64,000 bases of DNA from Streptomyces curacoi (GCF_001513975.1 NZ_KQ947987.1:179246-243245); one strand, 5' to 3'. Numbered from the stretch's first letter, positions 9,924 through 18,776 are shown. A program made the numbers and translations. The notes: a model not told the origin generated them from the letters alone.

Positions 9924-11444
9924 TCAATAGGCCCCCTGCCCGTGGATCACCGCACGCAGCGTCTTCCACAAGATCACCGCGTCCAGGGCGAGCGACCAGT
10001 CCTCCACGTACCGCAGGTCGAGGCGGACCGCCTCCTCCCACGGCAGGTCGCTGCGTCCGCTGATCTGCCACAGGCCGGTGAGCCCGGGCTTGACCAGCAG
10101 CCGCCGCCGGATGTCCGGGCCGTAGGCGGCGGACTCCTCCGGCAGCGGAGGCCGCGGACCGACGAGCGACATCGATCCGGTGAGCACGTTGAAAAGCTGC
10201 GGGAGCTCATCGATCGAGTACCGGCGCAGCACCGCTCCCACCCGGGTCACCCGCGGATCCCGGCGGAGCTTGAACAGCAGCCCTGCGCCCTCGTTGCGGT
10301 CGGCGAGCTCGGCACGTGCCCCGTGGGCCCCGGCGACCATGGTGCGGAACTTGAGAATGGTGAACTCGCGGCCGTCCTTGCCGACCCTGCGCTGGCGGTA
10401 GAACGCCCCACCCCGGCTGTCCACCAGCACGAGCAGCGCGACGAACACCATCAGCGGCGCGAACAGCATCAGCAGAAACGTTGCGCCTACTCGGTCGACG
10501 ACCCCTTTGACCGCCCGGCGGCCCCCGGTGAAGGTCGGCATGCTGACCCGCAGCAGCGGGATCCCGAGCACCGCGTCGACGTGCAGCCGCGGGCCGGCCA
10601 CCTCCATCAGCACGGGGGCCACGACCATCTCGGCGTCGCTGCCTTCGAGGTTCCAGGCCAGCCGCTGCAGCCGGTCCGGTGACCAGTGCGGGTCCGGGGT
10701 GACCGCGACGACACGGTAGCCGTCGTGGCGGACGTGCTTGGCGACGTCCTCCAGCTGCCCGACGACCGGCACCCCGTCCAGATGGTCACCGTCGAGCCCG
10801 AGTCCGTCCGTCGTGCACACCGCATCCACCCGCCAGCCGAGGTGCGGGAACTTGCGGGTCCGGGTGATCAGGTCGCGCACGGTGTCCGGGCTCCCGGCGG
10901 CGAGCACCGGTCTCAGGCACCGCCCTTCCTTGCGCTGTTTGTGCAGCGAGAGACGGAGCAGATACCGCGCGGTCATGGTGACGAGCGCGATCGCGGGGAT
11001 CGCGACGAAGATCCAGAGCTTGATGTTGCGCGAGGTCAGGGCGATGCCGCCGAGTGCCAGTACGACGGTCGCCGCGAACAGTGAGCGTCCGAGCCGGCGG
11101 AATTCCTCAGCGCCCTGGCCGAGCACGGCCGGAGCCCACGACCGGCTCACCGCGAGTGCCCCCAGCACCAGCAGTTCGGTGCCGAATGCGAGAATTCCCC
11201 ATTTCTCGTGCCAGTTGGCCGCGTCCCGGGCCCCGAAGAAGTTGCCGATCGCCGCCACCACGAAGGCGGTGGCCGCGGTGTCGCTGATGATCACAGCACG
11301 GCGGTACCGCTGCTCCCAGTCGATCGCGGGCCGGCTGATTGCCCCGTTCGCCAGACGCCCGCGTGCCGACGGAAACGGGTCGACTAATTCCCCCTGTTGC
11401 ACAGGACCCCCCAGGTCGCCAGTGGTTCGACGTGTTCGCCTCAC
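9924..11444 (-). CDS. Exopolysaccharide polyprenyl-phosphate sugar-1-phosphate transferase (WbaP/WcaJ-like)
   Basis: The 506-residue membrane protein has an N-terminal region with four to five membrane segments, a CoA-binding-like middle, and a C-terminal catalytic domain of the bacterial sugar transferase family. Motifs include KFRTMVAGA, LRRYSIDELPQLFNVLTGSMS and LVGPRPPLPEE. It starts glycan assembly by moving a sugar-1-phosphate from a nucleotide donor to undecaprenyl phosphate. Start: GTG at 11442-11444 with GGGGGAG seven bases upstream. Codon 20 is TTA (11385-11387), the rare bldA codon. As the first gene of the operon, a block here could be polar on the rest. Confidence 0.85.
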   Translation of the reverse strand: MRRTRRTTGDLGGPVQQGELVDPFPSARGRLANGAISRPAIDWEQRYRRAVIISDTAATAFVVAAIGNFFGARDAANWHEKWGILAFGTELLVLGALAVSRSWAPAVLGQGAEEFRRLGRSLFAATVVLALGGIALTSRNIKLWIFVAIPAIALVTMTARYLLRLSLHKQRKEGRCLRPVLAAGSPDTVRDLITRTRKFPHLGWRVDAVCTTDGLGLDGDHLDGVPVVGQLEDVAKHVRHDGYRVVAVTPDPHWSPDRLQRLAWNLEGSDAEMVVAPVLMEVAGPRLHVDAVLGIPLLRVSMPTFTGGRRAVKGVVDRVGATFLLMLFAPLMVFVALLVLVDSRGGAFYRQRRVGKDGREFTILKFRTMVAGAHGARAELADRNEGAGLLFKLRRDPRVTRVGAVLRRYSIDELPQLFNVLTGSMSLVGPRPPLPEESAAYGPDIRRRLLVKPGLTGLWQISGRSDLPWEEAVRLDLRYVEDWSLALDAVILWKTLRAVIHGQGAY

Positions 11445-11924
11445 ACTGTTTCTCCCCCGGGAGGCACCCCCGCCCCCCGCGTCGCGCTGTTCCTCCCATG
11501 GGAGGCCCCCACCCCCCTGCGCATGACATCCCGGCTATTTCAGCGGTACTTGAACAACCCACATCGGCGGCAGCGGACTCGCATGTCCTGCCAGACTCTC
11601 GAGGTGCGCGGGACCCGTCGAAACCTCGGGTGCTCCCCGCACCCAAGGCCCCCTTCGCGGAGGCCCCCTTCGCGGGCTCCAGGAATTGATCACTCCCGCG
11701 TCTGGCGCCGGGGACGCGACGGCTGGCTTTCCGTAGCGCTCGACCTATAGATCATTACTGGTCGCCCCGTGCTCCAACAGCTGAAGCACGGTCAATCTAG
11801 ACCATCGGGGCCCAGTATGTAGAGGGGATGTGTGTAATTTGTGTTCAAGCTTTGAGTCTGAATTCAACGATCGATGACCGCCTACGGGCGCCCTGCCACC
11901 ACCGCGCGCTCCGGCGGCTCGCCC
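11445..11924. other. Upstream region of the exopolysaccharide operon; no supportable gene
   Basis: About 480 bp with no credible codon pattern. Near the operon start lie two similar GC-rich blocks (about 11446-11483 and 11488-11524), each with a short palindrome (CTCCCCCGGGAG, CTCCCATGGGAG) that puts ribosome-binding-like GGGAGG on the minus strand. Near 11650-11675 GGCCCCCTTCGCG is repeated. The 11740-11880 part is clearly richer in A and T and is the likely promoter region for the leftward operon. Confidence 0.6.
11767..11791. promoter_or_regulatory. 25-bp inverted repeat, possible operator of the exopolysaccharide operon
   Basis: Arms CCGTGCTCCA and TGAAGCACGG (one mismatch) flank a 5-base centre. 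It sits in the AT-richer stretch about 320 bp upstream of the first exopolysaccharide gene. It could bind a dimeric regulator or form a hairpin in the leader; no family is assigned. Confidence 0.45.
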
Positions 11925-12130
11925 GGCCACCGGGCGCCGCTTCTGCGCGGTACTGATCAGCGAGCTGCAGCGGGCCTGCTGCGGCGCCCGGTTCGGCAAC
12001 GACTTCCCGGTGTTCGTGCACTACGGCGTGCCGCTGTGGGGCCGAGGTGGGCGGGGTGATCGAACCGGGCAGCGAGGCGCACGACTTGTGGGGCGAGATT
12101 GGCCTGAATCTGCGCCGCTCATCGACTCGT
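11925..12130 (+). pseudogene. Degraded coding fragment, unidentified
   Basis: One plus frame reads ISELQRACCGARFGNDFPV followed by FVHYGVPLWG. After a shift of one base, the neighbouring frame continues as VGGVIEPGSEAHDLWGEIGL. The protein-like composition over two frames suggests an old gene fragment with a frameshift. No start and no recognisable family are seen. Its position in a gene-poor, scrambled stretch fits decay. Confidence 0.3.
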
Positions 12131-12574
12131 AGGGCCTGGCTGAAAGGCTCCAAAACAGACCCTGACCTGGGGGCTTATCCGGCAGGGATCAATGGCGCAT
12201 CTTCCCGATGACTCATCAGGTGGAGTGCGTGGTGATTCTGGAGCCGGCGGCCAAGGGTTCCTGGCCGGCGGTTTTGCGCGTGCGCATTATGTGCGGTGTG
12301 GGTGTTACGGGCGATAGCTTGACGCGGAAGTGACGCTGCTGGCGCCCCTGCTGAACGCCTGCCAGGTGCTCCGAGGCGCAGCTGATGAGTCGTGCCGCGG
12401 TCCATCAGGGCGGCGACGGGCGAGAGCGCTCGCTCATCGCTCCGGGAAACGGGCCGGGACCTGACGTGCTCTAGTGGATAAGTGTCCAGCAGGCCCGGGT
12501 GGCTGGAGAGCCGTTGGGAGGATGAGCACCCTGAGGGCATCCGTTGGGGCGGCAGACCGGCCCTCGCGGCGTGA
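12131..12574. other. Gene-poor stretch without a supportable feature
   Basis: Open frames here are short, lack ribosome-binding sites and show no family motifs. Base composition is less GC-rich than the flanking genes. It appears to be part of the degraded zone between the exopolysaccharide operon and the metallophore-like locus. Confidence 0.5.
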
Positions 12575-13262
12575 TCAGGAACCCTCCAAGCCTTCCTGCC
12601 AGAGGCGTCGTGCTCCAACAACCGCTGAGCTGGCAGGCGTTGTGAGTATTTCAGTGGCATTACAAGACTGGATGAGTGAGGTAGAACAGGCGGAGCTCAT
12701 CCACTTCGCCGCCGAAACGAGGCGGCCAATGGGGCGATGGAGTGAAGTCGTCCAGGATGAGAAGGCCACCGGGAGCGAGTAGATCAATGACCCCCTGGGG
12801 GTCATCACGCTTGCCTCCACCGTCTCAGAAGAAGACGTCGAAGGGGGCGAGCTGCTCAATCAGCCGCCAGTCTCCGGCGAGGGCGCTGACGCGGTCGTCG
12901 TCCGCGAAGACACCGGCCACTCGACGGGCCAGCTCCTCGTCACGCTCTACGGTAACCAGGCGTGCGGCGTCCAGCCCACTGTGCAGCCAGGCGGTACCCA
13001 CGCCCGAGCTGGTGCCGCTCTCCGCGATGACTCCGTCGGGTTTCGCAGCAGCGGCCAGCTTGAGCAATCTGCCCACCTCTGGGATGCAACTCTTCTTGAA
13101 ACCCGCCTGGGAGGCGACACGCTCCGCGGCCACCACACGAGGCGGGACCGCACGCTCTGCCAGGGTCGCCAGTCCCCCTTCGCCGTGAACATGACGCCAT
13201 CCGCCAGCAGAGGCGTCCGCACGGAGCTTCCCTGCCCAGCCCCGGCAAGCCTTCCCGGTCAC
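12575..13262 (-). pseudogene. Broken class I SAM-dependent O-methyltransferase
   Basis: The minus strand reads as an O-methyltransferase-like protein: RLLKLAAAAKPDGVIAESGT, then a SAM-binding region (SSGVGTAWLHSGLDAARLVT) and ALAGDWRLIEQLAPFDVFF. It is stopped by TGA at 12825-12827. After this stop the same frame continues sensibly (DGGGKRDDPQGVIDLLAPGG, LLILDDFTPSPHWPPRF, VDELRLFYLTHP). It then hits TAA near 12660 while the neighbouring frame continues with ATEILTTPASSAVVGARRL. So there is one nonsense change and one frameshift. An intact copy would be about 200-220 residues. The 5' end is unclear. Confidence 0.7.
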
Positions 13263-13419
13263 TGCACTAGCCGCTCTGAGCAGCGCTGTGAGTCTGCCGT
13301 GTACGGAGGGTTTCTGGTCGGGCCTTGCAGTCTGGTGGGCTGGTCAGTTGGCGGTTAACACCGTGTCGTACGTGGGGAGACGGACTAGCGCAGGCCCCCG
13401 ACCGAGGGCAAGCTCGGGG

Positions 13420-13617
13420 TACGAGCTGGACACAGGTGAGCTCGTGCGCTGTCCCCCCAAGGACGACAGCTACCGCACCATCGACGCGATGGACTGGCTG
13501 TCGGCCCTGGTCTTCGACCACATCGCCCGTACGAAGCCGACGCCGTGCCCCTGCCATGGCAGGACGTACGTGTTCCGCGGACAGGGTGCGGCCCGAACCG
13601 GCGGCCACCCGGGGGCG
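13420..13617 (+). pseudogene. Fragment of a tyrosine-type site-specific recombinase/integrase
   Basis: About 66 codons read SYRTIDAMDWLSALVFDHIA followed by the Cys-rich CPCHGRTYVFRGQGA. This resembles a segment of actinobacterial tyrosine recombinases, where a short linker plus a CxCHG motif follows the IDLPxWL motif. No catalytic Arg/His/Tyr part is present and the flanks do not continue the homology, so it is a remnant. No tRNA or att duplication is visible beside it. The identification is from memory of the family and should be searched. Confidence 0.45.
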
Positions 13618-13650
13618 CTCGTGGCGGGCTCGTGCTCTGCCCCAGGCTCA

Positions 13651-15174
13651 TCAGCCGCCCAGTGGAATTCCGGTCGCCAGCGCAGCCGTCACCGGATGTG
13701 CAGGTGAGCTGAACAGCCGTGCTGTGGAACCTGACTCGACCACGCGCCCTTCTGACATCACGACCAGCGAGTCTGTCCGGTCGGCGACGAGGCGTAGATC
13801 GTGGCTGACGAGGACCAGGGACAGGTCGCGCAGGTCGCGCAGGTCGGTCAGCAGGTCCATGACGGCGACGGCGGTGTCCGCGTCGAGGGCGGAGGTGATC
13901 TCGTCGCAGAACAGCACGTCCGGGTCGGACGCCAGGGCGCGGGCGATGGCGGCGCGCTGCCGCTGGCCGCCGGACAGTTCGTGCGGGTAGCGGTCGGCGA
14001 AGGCGGCCGGCAGGCCGACGCTCTCCAGCAGCTCCAGGACGCGCTCGGGCGCCTGCGCCCGGTCAGCCCTGCGGTGCAGCAGAAGGGGGCGGCGCAGCGT
14101 GGCGCCGATCGTGCGGCTCGGGTTGAGCGTGGCCAGCGGGTCCTGCGGGACGAGCTGCAGGCGGCGGCGCTGTTCCCGGGACCGGCCGTGCGCGGCGGGC
14201 GCGAGCCGGGTGCCGTCCAGGGCGACGGTGCCCGCGGTGGGGCGGTGGAGGCCGACCAGGGTGCGCAGCAGGGTCGTCTTCCCGGAGCCGGACGCGCCGA
14301 CGACGCCGACGCTGCCCCCGGCGGTGACGGTGAGGTCGACGCCGTGCAGGACGGGAGTGCGACGGCCCCGGTGGCCGTGCGCCGCGTGCAACCCGGACAC
14401 GGTGAGCACGGCCGGGCCGCAGGCGACAGCGCGGGACGCGGGGTCCCGCACCGGCAGGGTACGGCGGCCGCCGCTCAGGTCCACGACGTCGTCGGCGAGC
14501 CGGTCGACCAGGTCGGGGTCGTGGCAGGAGAGCGCGACGGCGAGCCGGTGGTTCTCGGCGAGGTGCCGCAGCAGGTCGGCGATCTCGTCGCGCAGCGCCG
14601 GGTCGAGTCCGGCGGTGGGCTCGTCGAGGAGGAGGACAGCGGGGCGGCGGGCCAGGGCCCGGGCGAGTCCCACGCGCCGCTGCTGGCCCCCGGACAACGC
14701 GCCGATACGGCGGTCCGCGAGACCCCCGTCGACGGGCAGCCGTACTTCGGTGAGCAGGGCCTGTATCGCTTCGGCCGTGCGGTCGACGGCGACTTCGGCG
14801 AGTAGTCGACGCACCTTCATCCGCGGGTTCAGGCCGGTGCCGGGGTCCTGGCCGACGTAGGCGAGGTGCCGGCGGCGCAGGGTGCGCAGGTCTGCCGGCG
14901 GCAGGGTGAGGGGGTCCCGGCCGAGGACGGTGACTGTTCCGGCGGTGTGGCGGGCCCCGGGCGGCAGGGCGCCCGCCACGGCCCGCAGCAGGGTCGTCTT
15001 GCCACAGCCGGACGGCCCGGTCACGGCGGTGACGCGGCCGGGGCGTATCTCAAGGTCGGCGCCGTCCACCAGGAGGCGGCCGTCCGGTGCGGCGACGGTC
15101 AGGCCGGAGACCAGGACGGCGTGTTCCCCGTCCGCTGCCTGGCCCTTCGGGTACCAGTGGGGCATGTGGTTCAC
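13651..15174 (-). CDS. Fused two-ATPase component of a peptide/nickel-type (Opp/Dpp/Cnt) ABC importer
   Basis: The 507-residue protein contains two complete ABC ATPases. The first has Walker A GPSGCGKTT, signature LSGGQQRR and Walker B VLLLDEPTAG. The second has GASGSGKTT, LSGGQRQR and VLFCDEITSA. It corresponds to DppD and DppF joined in one chain and would power uptake by the two permeases encoded just upstream. Start: GTG 15172-15174 overlaps the permease stop as GTGA, although the frame stays open far upstream. It is the last gene of the four-gene importer operon, whose promoter region carries an iron box. Confidence 0.85.
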   Translation of the reverse strand: MNHMPHWYPKGQAADGEHAVLVSGLTVAAPDGRLLVDGADLEIRPGRVTAVTGPSGCGKTTLLRAVAGALPPGARHTAGTVTVLGRDPLTLPPADLRTLRRRHLAYVGQDPGTGLNPRMKVRRLLAEVAVDRTAEAIQALLTEVRLPVDGGLADRRIGALSGGQQRRVGLARALARRPAVLLLDEPTAGLDPALRDEIADLLRHLAENHRLAVALSCHDPDLVDRLADDVVDLSGGRRTLPVRDPASRAVACGPAVLTVSGLHAAHGHRGRRTPVLHGVDLTVTAGGSVGVVGASGSGKTTLLRTLVGLHRPTAGTVALDGTRLAPAAHGRSREQRRRLQLVPQDPLATLNPSRTIGATLRRPLLLHRRADRAQAPERVLELLESVGLPAAFADRYPHELSGGQRQRAAIARALASDPDVLFCDEITSALDADTAVAVMDLLTDLRDLRDLSLVLVSHDLRLVADRTDSLVVMSEGRVVESGSTARLFSSPAHPVTAALATGIPLGG

Positions 15175-16031
15175 AGCGTGGGCACCGCCTTCCGGCCGGT
15201 TGCGGGGACGAGGGCGGCGGCTGCCAGGTTGACGCTCATGGCGAGCAGGCCGATGGCGATGCTGGGGGCGAGAACGGCCCAGGGGTTGAGGAGGATGCCG
15301 CCGGAGTTCTCCCGGATCATCAGCGCCCAGTCGGCGGCCGGCGGTTGGGGCCCGACCTGGAGGAAACCGGCGGTGGCGACGAGGTAGACGGCGGCGACGA
15401 ACCGCAGCCCGAACAGCGCGAGCAGCGTCGCCCGCAGGTTGGGCAGCACCTCCCGTACGACGAGGTACCACAGCCGTTCACCACCGACGGCCGCCGCCTC
15501 GACGTACCCCGAAGCGGCCACCGGCGCGGCCGCACCCGCGACCAGCCGCACCGCGTACGGCACGCCGAGGACGACCGCCGCGGTGACGACGGCGAGCCGT
15601 CCGCCGTCCGGCCAGGACAGGGTGACCAGCAGGATGCCGAGCACGGCGGGCAGCAACATGAGGACGTCCGCGGCGCGTTCGACGATCCGTCCGACGGCCG
15701 GGCGCAGGGCGCTGACCGCGCCGAGCAGGGCGGCGATTTTGGTGACGAGGACGGCCACGAGCAGGGAGGTGACGACGAGTTCACGCCCGCCGGCGAGGAC
15801 GCGGCTGAGCACGTCCCGGCCCAGCTGGTCGCCGCCGAAGGGGGCGTCGCCGCCGGGTTCGGCGTAGGGAGCGGCGACCGGGGTGTCGATGGCGTGCGGG
15901 GCGAGCCAGGGTCCGGCCAGGGCAAGGGCGGTGAGCAGCAGGGCCGGGAGCACCCGCAAGGCCAGTCGGCGGCGTATGGGAAAGCGGCGCGCGGGAGTGG
16001 CGGGACGCTCGGTGGATTTGGCTATGGTCAT
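15171..16031 (-). CDS. ABC importer permease, DppC/CntC-like
   Basis: The 286-residue membrane protein has about six membrane segments. The N-terminal part includes the APFGGDQLGRDVLSRVLAGG stretch typical of DppC-type permeases, and the inner-membrane component loop reads SGYVEAAAVGGERLWYLVVR (the EAA motif). It forms the transport channel with the upstream permease. The ATG overlaps the upstream stop (ATGA), so translation is coupled. The substrate is not predictable from the permease alone; the divergent diamino-acid genes suggest a metallophore. Confidence 0.85.
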   Translation of the reverse strand: MTIAKSTERPATPARRFPIRRRLALRVLPALLLTALALAGPWLAPHAIDTPVAAPYAEPGGDAPFGGDQLGRDVLSRVLAGGRELVVTSLLVAVLVTKIAALLGAVSALRPAVGRIVERAADVLMLLPAVLGILLVTLSWPDGGRLAVVTAAVVLGVPYAVRLVAGAAAPVAASGYVEAAAVGGERLWYLVVREVLPNLRATLLALFGLRFVAAVYLVATAGFLQVGPQPPAADWALMIRENSGGILLNPWAVLAPSIAIGLLAMSVNLAAAALVPATGRKAVPTL

Positions 16032-17041
16032 GTCCGGCCTCCGGAGGCCCAGGCGCGTACGAGGTCGGCGAGCAGCAGGACTCCGGTGATGACGGCTCCG
16101 GTCACGGCGACGACGCCGGCGATGAGCGGGCTGTCCCGGTCGGTGACCGCTCCGGCGAGCACCGAGCCGATGCCGGGGTAGTTGAAGATGGTCTCCACGA
16201 CGACCGCGCCCCCCAGCAGCATGCCCGTCGAGGTGGCGATCCCGGCCGCGATGGTCGGCAGCGCGCCCGGCAGCAGATGGTGGGTGAAGATCCGGTGCCG
16301 GGGCAGCCCGTCGAGTATGGCGGTCTCGATGTGCGGCGCCTTGGACTCGTCGGCGAGCGCGGCCCGTACGATCCGGACGTTCCAGCCGATCTGCGGGATC
16401 GCCAGCGCGAGCACGGGCAGGACGAGCATCTTCCAGGAGGCGGGCGAGCCGTCCGCGTCGGTGAGGGTGACGGCGGGCAGCCAGTCGGTCCACAGGGCGA
16501 ACACCAGCACCAGGGCCACTGCGACGACGAACTCCGGCAGCGCGAGCACACCGGTGGCACTCGCCGACACGGCCCGGTCGGCCTTTCCGCCGGGCCGGGC
16601 CGCCGCCCAGCAGCCGAGCGCGACGGAGGCGACCAGGGTCACCAGCAGCGCGAGCCCGCCGAGCAGCAGGGTGTTGGGGAAGGGGCGGCCGAGCAGATCG
16701 GCGACGGGTTCGCCGCGCGCGGAGGTGCCGAGGTCGCCGGTGGGCAGGCCGGTCATCCACTCCCAGAAGCGCTCCAGCACCGGTCGGTCCAGGCCGAGCA
16801 GATGGCGCCGCTCGGCGAGGTCGGCGGCGGTTTCCCCGCGCTCGGAGGTGGCGGTGGCCGCGTCGCCCGGCAGCAGCTCCACGGCGGCGAAGACGAACGC
16901 GAGCAGTACGGCGAGCAGCAGGGCCCGGCGCGTGAGCACCCCGGCCACTTGCAGGAGGAGACGTACGACGGCCGGGGCCGGCCGGGGCTCGCTGTCCCCG
17001 GCCGGCCCGCGCCGCGCCGTCTCGGTCAGCGAGCCAGCCAT
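16028..17041 (-). CDS. ABC importer permease, DppB/CntB-like
   Basis: The 337-residue membrane protein has an N-terminal membrane segment, a periplasmic loop with LGLDRPVLERFWEWMTGLPTG typical of DppB permeases, and five further segments. The EAA-like loop is near HIETAILDGLPRHRIFTHHL. It pairs with the DppC-like permease. The start overlaps the end of the substrate-binding protein gene by 16 bp. Confidence 0.85.
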   Translation of the reverse strand: MAGSLTETARRGPAGDSEPRPAPAVVRLLLQVAGVLTRRALLLAVLLAFVFAAVELLPGDAATATSERGETAADLAERRHLLGLDRPVLERFWEWMTGLPTGDLGTSARGEPVADLLGRPFPNTLLLGGLALLVTLVASVALGCWAAARPGGKADRAVSASATGVLALPEFVVAVALVLVFALWTDWLPAVTLTDADGSPASWKMLVLPVLALAIPQIGWNVRIVRAALADESKAPHIETAILDGLPRHRIFTHHLLPGALPTIAAGIATSTGMLLGGAVVVETIFNYPGIGSVLAGAVTDRDSPLIAGVVAVTGAVITGVLLLADLVRAWASGGRT

Positions 17042-18600
17042 GCCGTCTCGAGCTGGACGCGTCCGTAGCCGGGCAGGGTGGGCAGGTCACGCACCGCGGC
17101 GGCGGCGAGGTCGATGCCGTCGGCCATGCCCCACAGCAGGTAGCCGGACTGGTCGTACTCGATCTGCTGGAGCTCGTGCAGCACCTTGGCACGCTCCGCC
17201 GCGTCCTTGGTCGCCATCGCCTTCTTGTACGCGGCGTCGAACTCCTTGTTCTTCCAGCCGGCCTCGTTCTGGCCGGAGTCGGACACCATGGTCTTGCTGG
17301 CGAAGAACACCACCGAGTCGTTCGTGCCCCAATAGGTGGTGTACAGGTCGCCCTTGAGCCAGGTCTTCTCCCAGAAGGTGGCCGACTCCTGCTTGACCAC
17401 CTCGACCTTCACGCCGGCCTCACGGACCTGGGAGGCGAAGAGGGTCGCGGCCTCGGCGAGGCCCGAGATGTCCTCGGTGGTCAGCAGCTTGTAGGTCTTC
17501 GACAGGTCGAAACCGGCCTCCTTCAGCAGCGACTTGGCCTTGGCCAGATCGCGCTTGCGCTGCGGGATGTCCTTGGCGTAGGCGGGGTCACCGGTGCCGA
17601 GGATGTCGTTGGCGACAGTGCCGTAGCCGGACAGGACCTGCTTGACCATGGCCTCGCGGTCCACGGCCAGCCGCAGCGCCTCCCGCACCTTCGCGTCCGC
17701 GAACGGCCCGTCGGCGGTACGCATGACGATCGGCATCGCCATGTCGTTGGGCCGCCGCACGATCTGGACGTCCCCGCGCTTCTCGGCCGTACGGGCCGCC
17801 ACCGCGCCGACGTTGGTGGCGACGTCGATCTGGCCGGCGAGCAGCGCGTTGGCCATCGCCTGCGGGCTCTCGAAGATCTTGACCTCGATGGCGTCGAGGA
17901 GCACGTCGCCGCCGTACCAGTCCTCGTTGCGCACCAGGCGGGCGTTGCCGGAGCGGAACCAGTCCAGCTTGAACGGGCCCGTGCCCGGGGCCTTGCCGAG
18001 GTCCTTCTCCGCCGTGTCCTTCTGCAGCACGAAGGTCGTCAGACGGGTCAGCTGCGGCAGTTCGGCGTTGGCGTAGTCGGACACCAGCACCACGGTGTCG
18101 TCACCCTCGGCCTTGATGTTCTCCGGCTTGATGCCCGGCAGACGGGACGCGCCCGCAGGAGTGTTGCGCAGCCGCTTCAGCGACCAGACGACGTCCTCGG
18201 CGGTGACCGGGGTGCCGTCGTGGAACTTCGCTCCCTTGGCAAGAGTGAAGGTCCAGGTCTTCAGATCGTCGGACGCCTTCCAGGAAGCCGCCAACCGGGG
18301 CACGGTGTTGGGCTTGGCGCCCGGGACCGTGAGCGTGTCGTGGACGAGGGAGATGATCAGGTAGTCGCTCTCGTTGGCCTGAGTGCCGTGCGGATCACGG
18401 GTGATGGCCGAGGCACGGCCGAGCGCGCCCACCCGCAAGGTGCCGCCCTTGCGGGGCTTCTCGCTCTCCTTCGCCGGCGACTTGGACGAGGTCTCGTCTC
18501 CGCCGCCGCACGCGGCCAGAAGGGCGGCCGCCCCTATCCCGCCGCCGGCCCACAGCACTTGGCGCCTGTTCCAGTTCACGTACGACCTCGTTCCACTCAC
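17026..18600 (-). CDS. Lipoprotein substrate-binding protein, family 5 (peptide/nickel/opine type)
   Basis: The 524-residue extracellular binding protein of the DppA/NikA/CntA family has an N-terminus with a twin-Arg (NRRQVL), a hydrophobic stretch and the lipobox LLAAC, so it is a Tat or Sec lipoprotein. Family features include GGTLRVG and LVHDTLTVPG near the N-terminus and PVTAEDVVWSLKRLRNTPAG. The GTG at 18600 gives the longest product. A GTG at 18577-18579 (VNWNRRQ), with GAACGAGG upstream, is an equally good or better start. The operon promoter region carries an iron box at 18615-18633, only 15 bp upstream of the longest start, so iron-starvation control is likely. Confidence 0.85.
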   Translation of the reverse strand: MSGTRSYVNWNRRQVLWAGGGIGAAALLAACGGGDETSSKSPAKESEKPRKGGTLRVGALGRASAITRDPHGTQANESDYLIISLVHDTLTVPGAKPNTVPRLAASWKASDDLKTWTFTLAKGAKFHDGTPVTAEDVVWSLKRLRNTPAGASRLPGIKPENIKAEGDDTVVLVSDYANAELPQLTRLTTFVLQKDTAEKDLGKAPGTGPFKLDWFRSGNARLVRNEDWYGGDVLLDAIEVKIFESPQAMANALLAGQIDVATNVGAVAARTAEKRGDVQIVRRPNDMAMPIVMRTADGPFADAKVREALRLAVDREAMVKQVLSGYGTVANDILGTGDPAYAKDIPQRKRDLAKAKSLLKEAGFDLSKTYKLLTTEDISGLAEAATLFASQVREAGVKVEVVKQESATFWEKTWLKGDLYTTYWGTNDSVVFFASKTMVSDSGQNEAGWKNKEFDAAYKKAMATKDAAERAKVLHELQQIEYDQSGYLLWGMADGIDLAAAAVRDLPTLPGYGRVQLETAWLAR

Positions 18601-18614
18601 ATGGGGCAGATTGC

Positions 18615-18633
18615 TTAGGTGTGCCTACCCTAA
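18615..18633. promoter_or_regulatory. Iron box (DmdR/IdeR/DtxR-type) upstream of the ABC importer
   Basis: TTAGGTGTGCCTACCCTAA is a near-palindrome that closely matches the actinobacterial iron-box consensus TTAGGTTAGGCTAACCTAA (15 of 19 positions). It lies directly upstream of the substrate-binding protein start and should mediate repression by iron-loaded DmdR/IdeR. Confidence 0.8.
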
Positions 18634-18757
18634 GAAGATCCTTGGCGCAAGCTGTGGGGGGCATTTCTGTGTGGCTGTCGGGGCGTCAAATCCGCGCACA
18701 GGAGCACGCGGTGGTGTGACGGGTGCGACGTCGACTCACTGGGGCACACGGCTCTGG

Positions 18758-18776
18758 TAAGGATTGCCTTACCTAA
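18758..18776. promoter_or_regulatory. Iron box upstream of the diamino-acid biosynthesis operon
   Basis: TAAGGATTGCCTTACCTAA matches the iron-box consensus at 14 of 19 positions and contains the inner palindrome GTAAGGATTGCCTTAC. It faces the rightward oxygenase-SbnB-decarboxylase-SbnA-MATE operon and ends 4 bp before an ATG at 18780. That makes 18780 an unlikely translation start, as the promoter should overlap this box. Confidence 0.75.

Noticed and set aside
12175..12660. Minus-strand frame of 161 codons
   Set aside because: It runs across the end of the methyltransferase pseudogene, has no ribosome-binding site and no family pattern.
12825..12827. TGA as a selenocysteine codon in the O-methyltransferase
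   Set aside because: The gene has a second lesion (frameshift near 12660) and no selenocysteine context was seen.
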